Below are positions 48,034-57,667 of a stretch of DNA of 64,000 bases, one piece after another; position 1 is the stretch's first letter; the number at the start of each line of letters is the position of its first letter. The notes under the pieces were generated by a model that was not told the DNA's origin, did not search any database, and was given only the letters and a program-made list of their open reading frames with translations. The position numbers and the translations under genes are program-made. The DNA is from an uncultured Geobacter sp. (GTDB lineage: Bacteria > Desulfobacterota > Desulfuromonadia > Geobacterales > Geobacteraceae). The DNA is taken from positions 21,820 through 85,819 of the forward strand of contig CAIWTU010000090.1 in assembly GCA_903915655.1 (NCBI GenBank), given 5' to 3'.

Positions 48034-49317
48034 TTACGCAATCGTGTCTCTTCCCAATGCTTTTCTGCCAATATCCCTGCGATAATGAACACCGGGCCAG
48101 TTTATCAGTGAAATCCCGGCATAGGCGCGTTCAATCGCTTCCTTTACAGTGGCGCCAAGGGCAGTGACACCGAGCACGCGCCCGCCGTTGGTAACGCATT
48201 TTTCTTCCCGCAGCATCGTTCCCGCATGGAAAACAAACAGCTCATCCATTTGCGCGGCCTGTTCCAGCCCGGCAATGAGATCGCCTTTCCGGTATTCCGC
48301 CGGATAGCCTTCAGCGGCCATGACTACACAGACAGCCGCCTTGTCGTGCCATTCGATCTTGGTTTTGCTTATATCGCCATCGGCAACCGCCAGCAGTATG
48401 GGAACGATATCCGATTTCATTCGCATCAGAAGCGGCTGGCATTCGGGGTCACCGAAGCGGGCGTTGAATTCCAGCGTCTTTATCTGGTCACCGTCGATCA
48501 TGAGACCGGCGTACAACACGCCATGGTAAGGACGTCCCTCGGCCGCCATGCCGTCAACCGTGCGCCGCATAACCTCTTGCATCACCCTCTCGTGAATGGC
48601 GGGGGTTACCACCGGAGCGGGGGAATAGGCTCCCATTCCGCCGGTGTTCGGTCCCTTGTCGCCGTCAAAAACGGCCTTATGGTCCTGGGCGCTGGCCAGT
48701 GGTACGATGTTTTTACCGTCGGTAAAGGCAAGAAAGGAAGCCTCCTCGCCGCGCAGGAACTCCTCTATCACGATACGGGCACCGGCGTTGCCGAAGGTCT
48801 TGCCAGACAACATGGCAATCACCGTTGCAACCGCTTCCTCCCTTGTCTCCGCAATCACTACCCCCTTACCCGCCGCCAGACCGTCCGCCTTTATCACGAC
48901 AGGAATAGCGATCCTGTCGATAAACGCCAGGGCAGGGTCTACCTCGGTAAAGACCTCGTATGCGGCCGTCGGCACATCATATTTCTTCATCAGGTCCTTG
49001 GCAAAGGCCTTGCTTGCCTCGATAAAGGCGGCATTTTTCCTGGCCCCGAACACCTTGAGTCCATGTTCCTCGAACAGGTCGACGATACCCAGCGACAGGG
49101 GCAACTCCGGCCCGACCACGGTCAGGCCGACTTGCTCTTTTTGTGCAAAAGCCAGCAGCCCCTGCAGGTCGTCAACCCTGATTGCGACATTTTCCGCCAG
49201 TTGCCCGATGCCGGGATTCCCTGGTGCGCAGTATATCTTTTCCACCAGCGGTGACTGGGCTATCTTCCAGACCAACGCATGTTCGCGTCCCCCTCCGCCT
49301 ATGACTAAAATTTTCAT
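48034..49317 (-). CDS. purD: Phosphoribosylamine-glycine ligase
   Basis: PurD (427 aa) ligates glycine to phosphoribosylamine. It is an ATP-grasp enzyme: GGGGREHAL at the N terminus, VIKADGLAAGKGVVIA, the magnesium-binding LEFNARFGDPECQ, and the QDHKAVFDGDKGPNTGGMGAYSPAP block. It lies 23 bases before purE and about 80 after purH. Confidence 0.97.
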   Translation of the reverse strand: MKILVIGGGGREHALVWKIAQSPLVEKIYCAPGNPGIGQLAENVAIRVDDLQGLLAFAQKEQVGLTVVGPELPLSLGIVDLFEEHGLKVFGARKNAAFIEASKAFAKDLMKKYDVPTAAYEVFTEVDPALAFIDRIAIPVVIKADGLAAGKGVVIAETREEAVATVIAMLSGKTFGNAGARIVIEEFLRGEEASFLAFTDGKNIVPLASAQDHKAVFDGDKGPNTGGMGAYSPAPVVTPAIHERVMQEVMRRTVDGMAAEGRPYHGVLYAGLMIDGDQIKTLEFNARFGDPECQPLLMRMKSDIVPILLAVADGDISKTKIEWHDKAAVCVVMAAEGYPAEYRKGDLIAGLEQAAQMDELFVFHAGTMLREEKCVTNGGRVLGVTALGATVKEAIERAYAGISLINWPGVHYRRDIGRKALGRDTIA

Positions 49318-49347
49318 CTTTATCTCCCCGTCCGTATTAAATACTTT

Positions 49348-49368
49348 CCCCCCTTTGACAAAGGGGGG
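49348..49368. repeat. Perfect 9-bp hairpin in the purH-purD spacer
   Basis: CCCCCCTTT/AAAGGGGGG with a 3-base loop. On the plus strand a T-run follows (49370-49374), on the minus strand none does, so it is unlikely to end purH transcription fully. It may stabilise or attenuate the mRNA. Confidence 0.55.
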
Positions 49369-49395
49369 CTTTTTAAAGGCAGCTTCGTATACCGA

Positions 49396-50955
49396 TTAAT
49401 GCCTGAAGTGCCTCATCCCTGTGAACACCATCGCTATCCCGTGCTGATTGGCGGCCTGAATGGTCTCTTCGTCCCTTACGCTTCCGCCCGGCTGGATAAT
49501 GGCGGTTACACCCGCTTCAGCGGCGGCATCCACTCCGTCACGAAAAGGAAAGAATGCATCCGAAGCCAGCACGGTTCCCCTGACAGGCAACAGCGCCTTC
49601 TGTACGGCTATCCGCGATGAATCTACCCTGGACATCTGGCCTGCTCCGATGCCGACGGTCTGATCCTTGGTAGTGAAAACGATGGCGTTTGACTTCACAT
49701 GCTTGCAGATCCGCCAGGCGAAATCGAGTGCTTCGTATTCTGCAGGGGTCGGTCTCCTTTCGGTTACAAGACGGCAGTCCAGAGCCCTCACCATCCCCAG
49801 GTCGCGCCCCTGGACAAGAAGTCCGCCCACTACCTTTTTCAGGTTGTACCCCTTGCGGTCGTAGCTGGAAATGTCCGGGACCTGCATAACCCTTACATTC
49901 TTCTTGGCTTTGAAAATCTCCAGAGCCTCCTCGGTATAACCAGGGGCAATGACAGCCTCCAGGAATGTTGAAGAGAGCTCCTTTGCCGCCGCCCCGTCAA
50001 CAGTGCGGTTGAAGCCGACGATCCCGCCGAAGGCCGAAACCGGATCGCACTCCCTCGCCCTCAGGTAGGCTTCCAGAGGGCTTTCCCCGAGGGCTGCCCC
50101 GCAGGGGTTGGTGTGCTTGATAATGACCGCAGCCATCCGGTCGTGAAACTCCTTGACCGTTTCGATGGCCGCATCCAGGTCGATGATGTTGTTGAAGGAG
50201 AGCTCCTTCCCCTGCAGCTGGATTGCATTTGCCACGCACGGTTCGGCGACTTCCCGCTCCACGTAGAATGCTGCGGACTGCTGAGGGTTTTCCCCATAGC
50301 GGAGGTCTTGGGCCTTCTTCACCTGTATGGTAAAGGTGGCAGGGTATTCCTCTATTGTTTCACCGAGACGCGCTCCCAGGTAGTTGGAAATCGCTCCATC
50401 GTAGGCTGCCGTCTGCTGGAAGACCTTGACCGCCAGGGCGAAGTTTGTCTTTTTTGAAACAGTGCCATCGTTTTCAGCCATTTCCGCCAGCACCTTCCGG
50501 TAGTCAGCGTGGTCGACAATGACCGTCACATCGGGATGGTTTTTAGCCGCCGACCGGAGCATGGTCGGCCCGCCGATATCGATATTCTCGATGGCGTCTT
50601 CCAGGGAACAGCCTTCCTTTGCCACGGTAGCCTCGAAAGGGTAAAGGTTGACAACTACCATGTCAATCGGCTTTATGCCATGTTCCTCCATTTTTGCCAG
50701 ATGTTCAGGATTGCTGCGCATACCGAGCAGCCCGCCATGAACCTTGGGATGGAGGGTCTTTACCCGGCCGTCCAGCATTTCTGGAAAACCGGTGAATTCC
50801 GAGACGTCCATGACTGCTAGTCCGGCTTCACGAAGCATTTTTGCGGTACCGCCCGTTGAAAGTATTTCTGTGCCATACCGGGCAATTCCCTGTGCAAATT
50901 CGAGAACTCCAGTCTTATCTGACACGCTGATGAGTGCGCGTGTAATTTTTGCCAT
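49396..50955 (-). CDS. purH: Bifunctional AICAR transformylase / IMP cyclohydrolase
   Basis: PurH (519 aa) carries out the last two steps to IMP. The N-terminal IMP cyclohydrolase domain begins [16 protein letters not shown] with STGGTAKML; the C-terminal transformylase domain has the KHTNPCGAA motif with catalytic Lys-His, and ends with [12 protein letters not shown] and [10 protein letters not shown]. It is first in the purH-purD-purE set. Confidence 0.97.
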   Translation of the reverse strand: MAKITRALISVSDKTGVLEFAQGIARYGTEILSTGGTAKMLREAGLAVMDVSEFTGFPEMLDGRVKTLHPKVHGGLLGMRSNPEHLAKMEEHGIKPIDMVVVNLYPFEATVAKEGCSLEDAIENIDIGGPTMLRSAAKNHPDVTVIVDHADYRKVLAEMAENDGTVSKKTNFALAVKVFQQTAAYDGAISNYLGARLGETIEEYPATFTIQVKKAQDLRYGENPQQSAAFYVEREVAEPCVANAIQLQGKELSFNNIIDLDAAIETVKEFHDRMAAVIIKHTNPCGAALGESPLEAYLRARECDPVSAFGGIVGFNRTVDGAAAKELSSTFLEAVIAPGYTEEALEIFKAKKNVRVMQVPDISSYDRKGYNLKKVVGGLLVQGRDLGMVRALDCRLVTERRPTPAEYEALDFAWRICKHVKSNAIVFTTKDQTVGIGAGQMSRVDSSRIAVQKALLPVRGTVLASDAFFPFRDGVDAAAEAGVTAIIQPGGSVRDEETIQAANQHGIAMVFTGMRHFRH

Positions 50956-51047
50956 TTTGTCAATTCTCCTTTTTTTACCTGATCTGTTTCATGAAACCTC
51001 TTTAAATTTATCAACAAATTAAAATCAGCACGCAGAATAAATTCTGC

Positions 51048-52310
51048 TCAATTCTCCGGGAAGTTCATCTGCTCAAAAAACAGCTTTTCAAAAGCGGGTG
51101 TACCGGAAAGGGGAAGGACTCTGATCCTCTGCGCTAACCCGTTGACCTCGGCAACTCCCCGTTTAGAACAGAGAAGCTTTTCCAGACCCGCAAGCACCCC
51201 CTCACGGATAAAAACGGTTATATGTACCATCTTTTCGGAAAAAACTCCAATTCTTTTCAGGTTCTCAGCAGAGAGTTCAGCTCCGAACGAGCCTGTCAGT
51301 ACAACCCTTTGCAGGTCATTCGCACGTATGCCCGCCCGTTGGAAAAGGATTTCCATTCCGGCCCTGAGCGCCGATTTTGCGAGCTGTACCTCCCTTATAT
51401 CCTGCTGGGAGAGGTAAACCTTGCATCGGGCGTCCTGATGAAGGATGAATACCCTCGCCCCCTCAACCTTCCGGATCCTGTTCGCCAGATTTGTCGCAAT
51501 CTCCTCCGGCGCCCGGAGTCGGCCGAAAGGATCGATTATCCCCGCTTCGAGCAGTTCCGCAACGGCGTCGATCACACCTGATCCGCATATACCGAGGGGC
51601 GGCGCATCATCGATGGTCGTTATTGCGGCTTTATCGCCTGATATCTTTACCCTGTTTATGGCTCCCGGCAGGGCAGCCATTCCGCAAGAGAGATTCCCTC
51701 CTTCAAGGGCCGGTCCGGCTGCCGCCGAGGTGGCGTAGATTTGTTCACCTGTTTCCAGGGCTATTTCGGCATTAGTGCCAAGATCAAGGAACAGAGTGGC
51801 CGATTGAGAGGTTTCTTCCGGGTGAATGCCGTAGAGAAAAGCGAGCAGGTCGCCGCCTACAAAGCCGCCGGGAAGGGGGAAGATGAAGGCTTCCTTTGCC
51901 ATGTTCCAGCAGAGTTCGGAGGTGTGAAACATTTTTCCGGCAGTGAATAGAGGGCGAAAAGGGGGGAAGGCGAGCGTTCTGGCGGAAAGCCCCAGTAGCA
52001 GGTGTTCCATGGCAGGGTTACCTGCCATGGCGACGGAGCGGACACGGGAGGGCTCTGCGCCGGCGCCGGTGAGGAGACCAATGGCAAGCCTTTGCAGCTC
52101 GGCGTTGATTACCCTGGTCATCTTTAGTAAATTTTCCGGTAATTCGCAGGCCGCCTGCAGGCGTGAAATCACATCGGCGCCGAATTCCCGCTGCGGGTTA
52201 AGGGAGCCCCCCCTGGCAAGCCGTTCACCAGTCCTGATGTCCACCAGGGAAGCGGCGATAGTGGTGGTTCCGATATCAAAGGCTATGGCAAGGTTTTCAG
52301 ACGATTTCAA
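51048..52310 (-). CDS. ASKHA-domain protein, RACo-like (DUF4445), without ferredoxin domain
   Basis: A 420-aa actin-like ATPase resembling the middle and C-terminal part of RACo, the reductive activator of corrinoid iron-sulfur proteins. It has [16 protein letters not shown] (phosphate 1), the [15 protein letters not shown] motif, [13 protein letters not shown] (phosphate 2) and a C-terminal [12 protein letters not shown]. The [2Fe-2S] domain found at the N terminus of RACo is absent. The start is probably TTG 52310, overlapping selD by 14 bases; the frame extends to 52463 inside selD, but that part is not family-like. Confidence 0.8.
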   Translation of the reverse strand: MKSSENLAIAFDIGTTTIAASLVDIRTGERLARGGSLNPQREFGADVISRLQAACELPENLLKMTRVINAELQRLAIGLLTGAGAEPSRVRSVAMAGNPAMEHLLLGLSARTLAFPPFRPLFTAGKMFHTSELCWNMAKEAFIFPLPGGFVGGDLLAFLYGIHPEETSQSATLFLDLGTNAEIALETGEQIYATSAAAGPALEGGNLSCGMAALPGAINRVKISGDKAAITTIDDAPPLGICGSGVIDAVAELLEAGIIDPFGRLRAPEEIATNLANRIRKVEGARVFILHQDARCKVYLSQQDIREVQLAKSALRAGMEILFQRAGIRANDLQRVVLTGSFGAELSAENLKRIGVFSEKMVHITVFIREGVLAGLEKLLCSKRGVAEVNGLAQRIRVLPLSGTPAFEKLFFEQMNFPEN

Positions 52311-53337
52311 CGGGAAACTCGCCTGCGGTGAGAACTTCACCGATCTGCCGGGCGAAACATTCGACTTCCCCGGCGCGTTGCAGAAACTTTTTGGCCGAAC
52401 CTGGCGGGAGGGAGATGAGAAGCCCGCCTGAGGTCTGTGGATCGAATAGGGGGAGGAGGTCATCTGCGGAAATGTTGCTGCTGTTCAGGTACCGTGTGTA
52501 ATAATCCCGGTTGCGGTAGCAGCCAGCCGGCACCAGCCCGTCGCGAATCAGCGCGTTGACCCCGGAAATCACCGGTACGGCGCTGTGATGGAAGCGGATG
52601 GTTACACCCGCCCCTTTTGCCATTTCGATGGAATGGCCGATCAGGCCGAAGCCGGTCACATCGGTGCAGGCATGGGAGCTGCATTCCAGCATCAGTGCCG
52701 CCGCCGTGCTATTCAACTGCGTCATCCATCGGCAGCTCTCTTTAACGAGCGTTGTTGAAGCCATTTCAGCCTTGATCCCCGTCGATACGATACCGACGCC
52801 TAACGGTTTGGTCAAAATCAGGACGTCACCGGGGGTGGCGGTGCAGTTCCTGAGAATCTTCGACGGGTCGACAGTACCGGTAACGGAGAGCCCGTACTTC
52901 AGTTCATCGTCTTCGACGGTATGTCCACCCACCAGGCAGGCCCCCGCCTCCCGTATTTTGTCCATACCGCCCGCCAGTATTTCGGCAAGGACCTCTGTGG
53001 AGATAATGCACGAGGGAAAAAAAACCAGGTTCATGGCAGTGAGCGGTTTGCCCCCCATGGCATAGACATCCGACAGGGAGTTCGCTGCGGCTATCTGACC
53101 GAACAGAAAGGGATCGTCCACCAGCGGAGTGATGATATCGACCGTCTGCACCAAGGCGCAATCCTCCCTCAGCAGATAGACGCCGGCATCATCCGCAGTT
53201 TCGAGACCGACCAGGAGAGCCGGATCGGTTGCCTGCGGCAATCCACCAAGAGCTGCTTCCAGGCCCGCCGGGCCCAGCTTGGCGGCTCAACCTGCGGCTT
53301 TCACCATATGTGTAAGTTTTATCTTAGACTCGGTCAT
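52297..53337 (-). CDS. selD: Selenide, water dikinase with in-frame UGA (Sec)
   Basis: SelD (346 aa) makes selenophosphate, the selenium donor for Sec and 2-selenouridine. The start is ATG 53337 with AAGGGA upstream, reading [25 protein letters not shown]. The TGA at 53289-53287 is codon 17, exactly where the family has its catalytic Cys or Sec. The downstream [19 protein letters not shown] and [10 protein letters not shown] motifs are intact. A CCGCC/GGCGG hairpin with a GGG-containing loop starts three bases after the TGA and could be the SECIS. A start at 53241 would lose the active site. Confidence 0.93.
53265..53289 (-). promoter_or_regulatory. UGA (Sec) codon of selD and candidate bacterial SECIS hairpin
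   Basis: UGA at 53289-53287. The hairpin is CCGCC (53285-53281), an 11-base loop AAGCTGGGCCC and GGCGG (53269-53265). Bacterial SECIS elements lie in this position, within the coding sequence just after the UGA, and have a G in the loop for SelB contact. Confidence 0.6.
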
Positions 53338-53449
53338 AAATCCCTTTTTAGCTGGTCACGGTTGTGTTGATGTTTTTGTCGTTTCTACTTCGCCACGCAG
53401 GTCCTTTAACCCCACCCCCCCCTCCCCCTGAAGAGGGGAATTGATCCGT

Positions 53450-54589
53450 CTAGCGCGACGCACCGAGGTAGACCCGCGGAACCCTCTTGCTGATACCGCA
53501 GAAAATCTCGTAGGGTATGGTACCGGCCTTTGCAGCAAGCTCCTCGGCTCGGATGCAGTTGCCATCGCTGCTGGCGCCGAGCAGTATTACCTCGTCTCCA
53601 ACCGTTACGCCAGGGACATCCGTTACATCGAGCATGATCCAGTCCATGCAGACCGTGCCGGCAACCTTTGCCCGCCTGCCCCGGACCAGCGCCTCACCCC
53701 GGTTGGTAAGAGAGCGCATGTAGCCGTCTGCATAGCCGACCGGCACGCTCGCCACCAGGGTTTCCCTCCCCGAGACGAACTTTCTGGCATAGCTGACACC
53801 GTACCCCGAACTTACCTGCTTCAGCATCGCGATCCTGCTCTTCAAGCGCATAACCGGCATCAGGTCCATTTTTCCCTGAAAATCGGCTGAAGGGATGGAG
53901 CCGTAGAGGGTAATCCCGGGGCGGACGAGATTGCAGAAGGGAAGTTCAAGGCTGAAAGCCGCGGCACTGTTGGCCAGGTGGATGTAGCGAGGGGAAAACC
54001 CTTCTCGCCTGGCTGTAACTACCACATCGGCAAAGATCCTGCTCTGCAGGTCGGTGTTGCGTCGACCTTCCTCGTCAAGCTCATCGGCTGTAGCAAAATG
54101 GGAAATAATCCCTTCCAGTTCGAGATTCCCGAATCCCTTAAGCTCCCTGAAAAAAGCCGGCGCATCCTGATGAAAGATGCCTAGCCGCCCCATGCCGGTA
54201 TCCACTTTCAGATGGATCTGCGCCCTACGGTAAAGTTTTCCCGATGCCAGGTTCAGTGCCTTTGCCTGCTCCATGTTGAAAATGACTGTCGACAGGTTGT
54301 AGCCGATACATTTCCTTTCCTGGCCAGGATAGATACCTCCGAGCAGTAGGATTGGCCGGTCAATGCCAGCTTTTCGCAGCTGGATCCCTTCCGCGAGAAA
54401 GGCTACGCCGAAGGCGGTTATTCCAAGCTTGTCCAGTTCCCGGGAGATATCCATGAAACCGTGGCCATAGGCATCGGCCTTGACCACGGCAAGAATTCCG
54501 GACTTTGCGGGGATACTCTTCTGCAGTTGAAAATAGTTGTGACGCAGGGCGGAGAGATCAATCTCCGCTATGGTCGGTCGGCCGTCCAT
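53450..54589 (-). CDS. alr: Alanine racemase
   Basis: Alr (379 aa) interconverts L- and D-alanine for peptidoglycan. It is a fold-type III PLP enzyme: K37 in [11 protein letters not shown] carries PLP, the catalytic tyrosine is in [10 protein letters not shown], and the C-terminal beta domain has [17 protein letters not shown] 54589 starts [12 protein letters not shown] with AAGGGA upstream; the frame extends to 54622. It is upstream of selD on the same strand, 112 bases away. Confidence 0.95.
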   Translation of the reverse strand: MDGRPTIAEIDLSALRHNYFQLQKSIPAKSGILAVVKADAYGHGFMDISRELDKLGITAFGVAFLAEGIQLRKAGIDRPILLLGGIYPGQERKCIGYNLSTVIFNMEQAKALNLASGKLYRRAQIHLKVDTGMGRLGIFHQDAPAFFRELKGFGNLELEGIISHFATADELDEEGRRNTDLQSRIFADVVVTARREGFSPRYIHLANSAAAFSLELPFCNLVRPGITLYGSIPSADFQGKMDLMPVMRLKSRIAMLKQVSSGYGVSYARKFVSGRETLVASVPVGYADGYMRSLTNRGEALVRGRRAKVAGTVCMDWIMLDVTDVPGVTVGDEVILLGASSDGNCIRAEELAAKAGTIPYEIFCGISKRVPRVYLGASR

Positions 54590-54639
54590 GGTAATCCCTT
54601 CGGGGGGGTGAATGCGGTGCAAAACCGATGTAAATTTCT

Positions 54640-54878
54640 ACCATGTATCGGGGGCGCTGTAAAGATTTAAACCCCAAAAGCCGTTGACTTTCCATCCAAA
54701 TTCCTTTAGCTTGGAACAAGGCGGGAAGCTGAACCGTTCAATGCCGGCGGAGGAAAGCGGCATGTCACCTCCTGCACTTACGGAACGAATATCCGGAGAG
54801 CCGTCCTTTTGGCGCGGCTTTTTTACATTTCTAACACCTTGAAAATCCTTCATGGTCACGATCATAGCCAGGGCAAAT
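54640..54878 (+). promoter_or_regulatory. 5' leader of thiE-thiD; possible riboswitch
   Basis: The 240 bases before thiE-thiD contain GAAGCTGAACCGTTC followed by AATGCCGGCGGAGGAA (54740-54755), close to the conserved 3' half of TPP riboswitches (AATGCCGGCG-AGG). The usual 5' half with CTGAGA and ACCC is not found. ATGCCG/CGGCAT and GGAGG/CCTCC are competing stems. A terminator follows. The layout fits transcription attenuation of a thiamin operon; the ligand is uncertain. Confidence 0.4.
54799..54824 (+). terminator. Intrinsic terminator in the thiE-thiD leader
   Basis: AGCCG(TCC)-TTTT-(GGCG)CGGCT followed by six T's (54819-54824), ending about 55 bases before the start codon. A terminator upstream of a gene it should allow to be read is the mark of an attenuator. 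Confidence 0.65.
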
Positions 54879-56300
54879 ATGTTCAAGGGACTTTATCTCA
54901 TAACCGATCATGGCGACCGGCTGCTCGAAAGGCTCGGCATGGCCCTTTCCGGAGGGGTTTCCACCTTGCAATACCGGAACAAGGAAAAGGACTTCCTGCC
55001 GAAGCTCACCGAGGGGAGGGAACTGCAAAAACTGTGCGCAGCCCGCGGCGTTACCTTCATAGTCAACGATGATCTGCTGCTTGCCGAGAGGCTTGGCGCC
55101 GACGGCGTTCATCTCGGTCAGGAAGACGGCACTGTCGGGGCAGCCCGAAGGATTCTTGGGGAGGGGAAACTCATCGGCGTCTCTACCCACACTCTGGAGG
55201 AAGCATTGCGCGCTGAAGCCGACGGGGCCGACTATATTGGCTTCGGCGCCATCTACCCCACCGGAAGCAAAGAGGTAAGGCATATGCCGGGACCGGCGGC
55301 GCTGGCAACGGTAAAAGGGGTCGTCCGGATACCGGTTGTGGCCATAGGCGGTATCAACAGGGACAATGCCGCCACGGTGATTGATGCAGGTGCCGACGCC
55401 GTGGCAGTGATTGCTGCGGTTCTGTCGAGCGCCGAGCCGGGACTGGCGTCCGCCGAGCTGGCGCTTCTCTTCAACCGCCGGAAACCCTTTCCGCGCGGTT
55501 CTGTCCTGACCGTAGCCGGAAGCGATTCCGGAGGCGGCGCGGGGATCCAGGCTGACATCAAAACCATAACACTCCTTGGGAGCTATGCGGCATCGGTCAT
55601 AACCGCACTCACTGCCCAGAACACCCTTGGGGTTTCCGGGATCCACGGACTCCCCGCCCCCTTTGTCACGCAACAGTTGCAAGCGGTTTTAAGCGACATA
55701 CCCGTGGATGTGGTAAAGATCGGCATGCTCTTCTCACGGGAAATTATTGAAGTAGTGGCGGATAAGCTGACGGAATACAACAAAAAAATTCTGGTCCTCG
55801 ATCCAGTCATGGTGGCCAAGGGGGGTAGCAGGCTGATCGGTGAAGATGCCGTGGCGACTCTGGTTGAAAGACTTATCCCTCTCGCCTTCCTGCTGACACC
55901 GAATGTTCCTGAAGCAGAGGCATTGACAGGTGTGACCATTGTCGATGAAGAGTCAATGCATCAGGCAGCGCAGCTTTTGTTAGCCATGGGCGCCCGGAAT
56001 ATCTTGATAAAGGGGGGGCATTTCCCCGGCCGGGAAGCTGTTGATATCCTTTTTGGCGCAGGCAGCATCAAACGCTTCAGTGCAACCAGGATCGACACAC
56101 GCAATACCCACGGCACCGGCTGTTCATACGCTTCAGCGATTGCCGCCTTCCTAGCACAGGGAGAACCGCTCCCCGAGGCTATTGCCAGGGCAAAGCAATT
56201 TGTCACAGCTGCCATCGATATGGCTGCGCCTCTTGGCGCCGGACATAGTCCGGTGAACCATTTTTCAGCAGCAGAGAAAATCAGAGAACTGAACAAGTAA
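54879..56300 (+). CDS. thiE-thiD: Fused thiamin-phosphate synthase / HMP-P kinase (ThiE-ThiD)
   Basis: A 473-aa fusion. The N-terminal ThiE domain (to about 205) has LYLITDHGD, STLQYRNKEKD, ADGVHLGQED and the thiazole-phosphate site AIGGINRDNA; the C-terminal ThiD domain (from about 210) has TVAGSDSGGGAGIQADIKT, MVAKGGSRL and the kinase site RNTHGTGCSYASAIAAFLA. Together they phosphorylate HMP-P and couple HMP-PP with HET-P. I chose ATG 54879 (MFKGLYLIT), with AGGGC upstream; ATG 54852 has none. thiC follows 12 bases later. Confidence 0.93.
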   Translation: MFKGLYLITDHGDRLLERLGMALSGGVSTLQYRNKEKDFLPKLTEGRELQKLCAARGVTFIVNDDLLLAERLGADGVHLGQEDGTVGAARRILGEGKLIGVSTHTLEEALRAEADGADYIGFGAIYPTGSKEVRHMPGPAALATVKGVVRIPVVAIGGINRDNAATVIDAGADAVAVIAAVLSSAEPGLASAELALLFNRRKPFPRGSVLTVAGSDSGGGAGIQADIKTITLLGSYAASVITALTAQNTLGVSGIHGLPAPFVTQQLQAVLSDIPVDVVKIGMLFSREIIEVVADKLTEYNKKILVLDPVMVAKGGSRLIGEDAVATLVERLIPLAFLLTPNVPEAEALTGVTIVDEESMHQAAQLLLAMGARNILIKGGHFPGREAVDILFGAGSIKRFSATRIDTRNTHGTGCSYASAIAAFLAQGEPLPEAIARAKQFVTAAIDMAAPLGAGHSPVNHFSAAEKIRELNK

Positions 56301-56312
56301 AAGGAGTTTTAG

Positions 56313-57617
56313 ATGACCCAGCTTGAATATGCCCGTCAAGGTATCATAACCGATGAGATGATGAGTGCGGCAATGGCCGAGGGCGTTACCGCCAAATTCA
56401 TTCTCACCGGCATAGCAGCAGGCAACATCGTCATTTGTCACAACCGCAAACGTACCGGCGGCACCCCCCTAGCGGTGGGCAAGGGATTGCGCACCAAGGT
56501 GAACGCCAATATCGGCAGCTCCGGCGACGACGTGAGTCTCGACAATGAACTGGAAAAAGCCCGGGTGGCAGTGGCCAGCGGCGCCGATGCGCTTATGGAT
56601 CTCTCTACCGGCGGACCTGTTGATGAAATACGCCGCGCAATCATCGCCGAAACGGATGTCTGCATCGGGACTGTCCCCCTCTACCAGGCAGCAGTTGATA
56701 CCGTTCGCAGCAAAGGCAAAGCCCTTGTCGACATGACGGCGGATGATATTTTTGCCGGAATCTTGAAACACGCCGAGGATGGGGTGGACTTTATTACCGT
56801 ACATTGCGGAGTTACGCGCAGCACAGTTGAGCGGATGAAAAACGAAGGGAGGCTCATGGATGTGGTTTCCAGGGGCGGCGCCTTCACCATCGAATGGATG
56901 ACCCATAACGACAGGGAAAATCCTCTGTTTGAACAGTTTGACCGCTTAGTCGAGATAGCACGGGAATACGATCTGGTGCTGTCGCTCGGCGACGGCTTCA
57001 GACCTGGGTGCCTGGCGGATGCCACTGACCGCGCCCAGATCCATGAACTTATCATCCTCGGTGAACTGACCCAGAGGGCGCAGAAGGCCGGAGTGCAGGT
57101 AATGATCGAAGGGCCGGGACACATGCCGCTCAACCAGATCGCCGCCAATATCCTCCTGCAGAAAAGGCTCTGTCATGATGCACCATTTTATGTCCTCGGC
57201 CCGCTAGTTACGGATATTGCCCCCGGCTATGACCACATCACCTGCGCCATCGGCGGAGCCACGGCCGCAGCCGCAGGCGCCGACTTCCTCTGCTACGTAA
57301 CGCCGAGCGAACATCTCCGTCTCCCCACTGTAGATGATGTCAGAGAAGGGGTCATCGCAGCCCGTATTGCCGCCCATGCCGGCGATGTCGCCAAGGGGAT
57401 CAGCGGGGCAATTGAAAAAGATATCAATATGGCCGTCTGCCGAAAGAAGCTCGACTGGGAAGGACAGTTTGCCCTCGCCCTCGACCCGGAAAAGGCTCGA
57501 CGATTACGGGCCGAATCAGGGGTAGCTGACCATGGCGCCTGCACAATGTGCGGGGAGTTCTGCGCCTATAAGGTGATGAACAATGCTATGGAAAAGCAGG
57601 CGGGATCCCCCCGGTGA
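56313..57617 (+). CDS. thiC: ThiC-type radical SAM phosphomethylpyrimidine synthase (short form)
   Basis: A 434-aa ThiC-family enzyme that turns aminoimidazole ribotide into HMP phosphate. Motifs: NANIGSSGDD, MDLSTGGPVDEIR, VHCGVTRSTVERM, SLGDGFRPGC, MIEGPGHMPLNQI. The C-terminal Fe-S loop is CTMCGEFC, that is CX2CX3C, one residue shorter than the CX2CX4C I know from E. coli ThiC. The N-terminal domain of long ThiC is absent, as in many anaerobes. Placement after thiE-thiD favours ThiC; the paralogue BzaF (5-hydroxybenzimidazole synthase) is the alternative. AAAGGAG precedes the ATG. Confidence 0.85.
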   Translation: MTQLEYARQGIITDEMMSAAMAEGVTAKFILTGIAAGNIVICHNRKRTGGTPLAVGKGLRTKVNANIGSSGDDVSLDNELEKARVAVASGADALMDLSTGGPVDEIRRAIIAETDVCIGTVPLYQAAVDTVRSKGKALVDMTADDIFAGILKHAEDGVDFITVHCGVTRSTVERMKNEGRLMDVVSRGGAFTIEWMTHNDRENPLFEQFDRLVEIAREYDLVLSLGDGFRPGCLADATDRAQIHELIILGELTQRAQKAGVQVMIEGPGHMPLNQIAANILLQKRLCHDAPFYVLGPLVTDIAPGYDHITCAIGGATAAAAGADFLCYVTPSEHLRLPTVDDVREGVIAARIAAHAGDVAKGISGAIEKDINMAVCRKKLDWEGQFALALDPEKARRLRAESGVADHGACTMCGEFCAYKVMNNAMEKQAGSPR

Positions 57618-57667
57618 AACAGTGAATAATAGGCAGAGAATCTACCGAGTAAGGGACTACCCCAACA

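Noticed and set aside
48226..49254. Plus-strand frame opposite purD
   Set aside because: Antisense shadow; PurD motifs are intact.
54660..54760. Canonical TPP riboswitch upstream of thiE-thiD
   Set aside because: Only the 3' half resembles the consensus; CTGAGA and the ACCC strand were not found, so I report a possible leader only.
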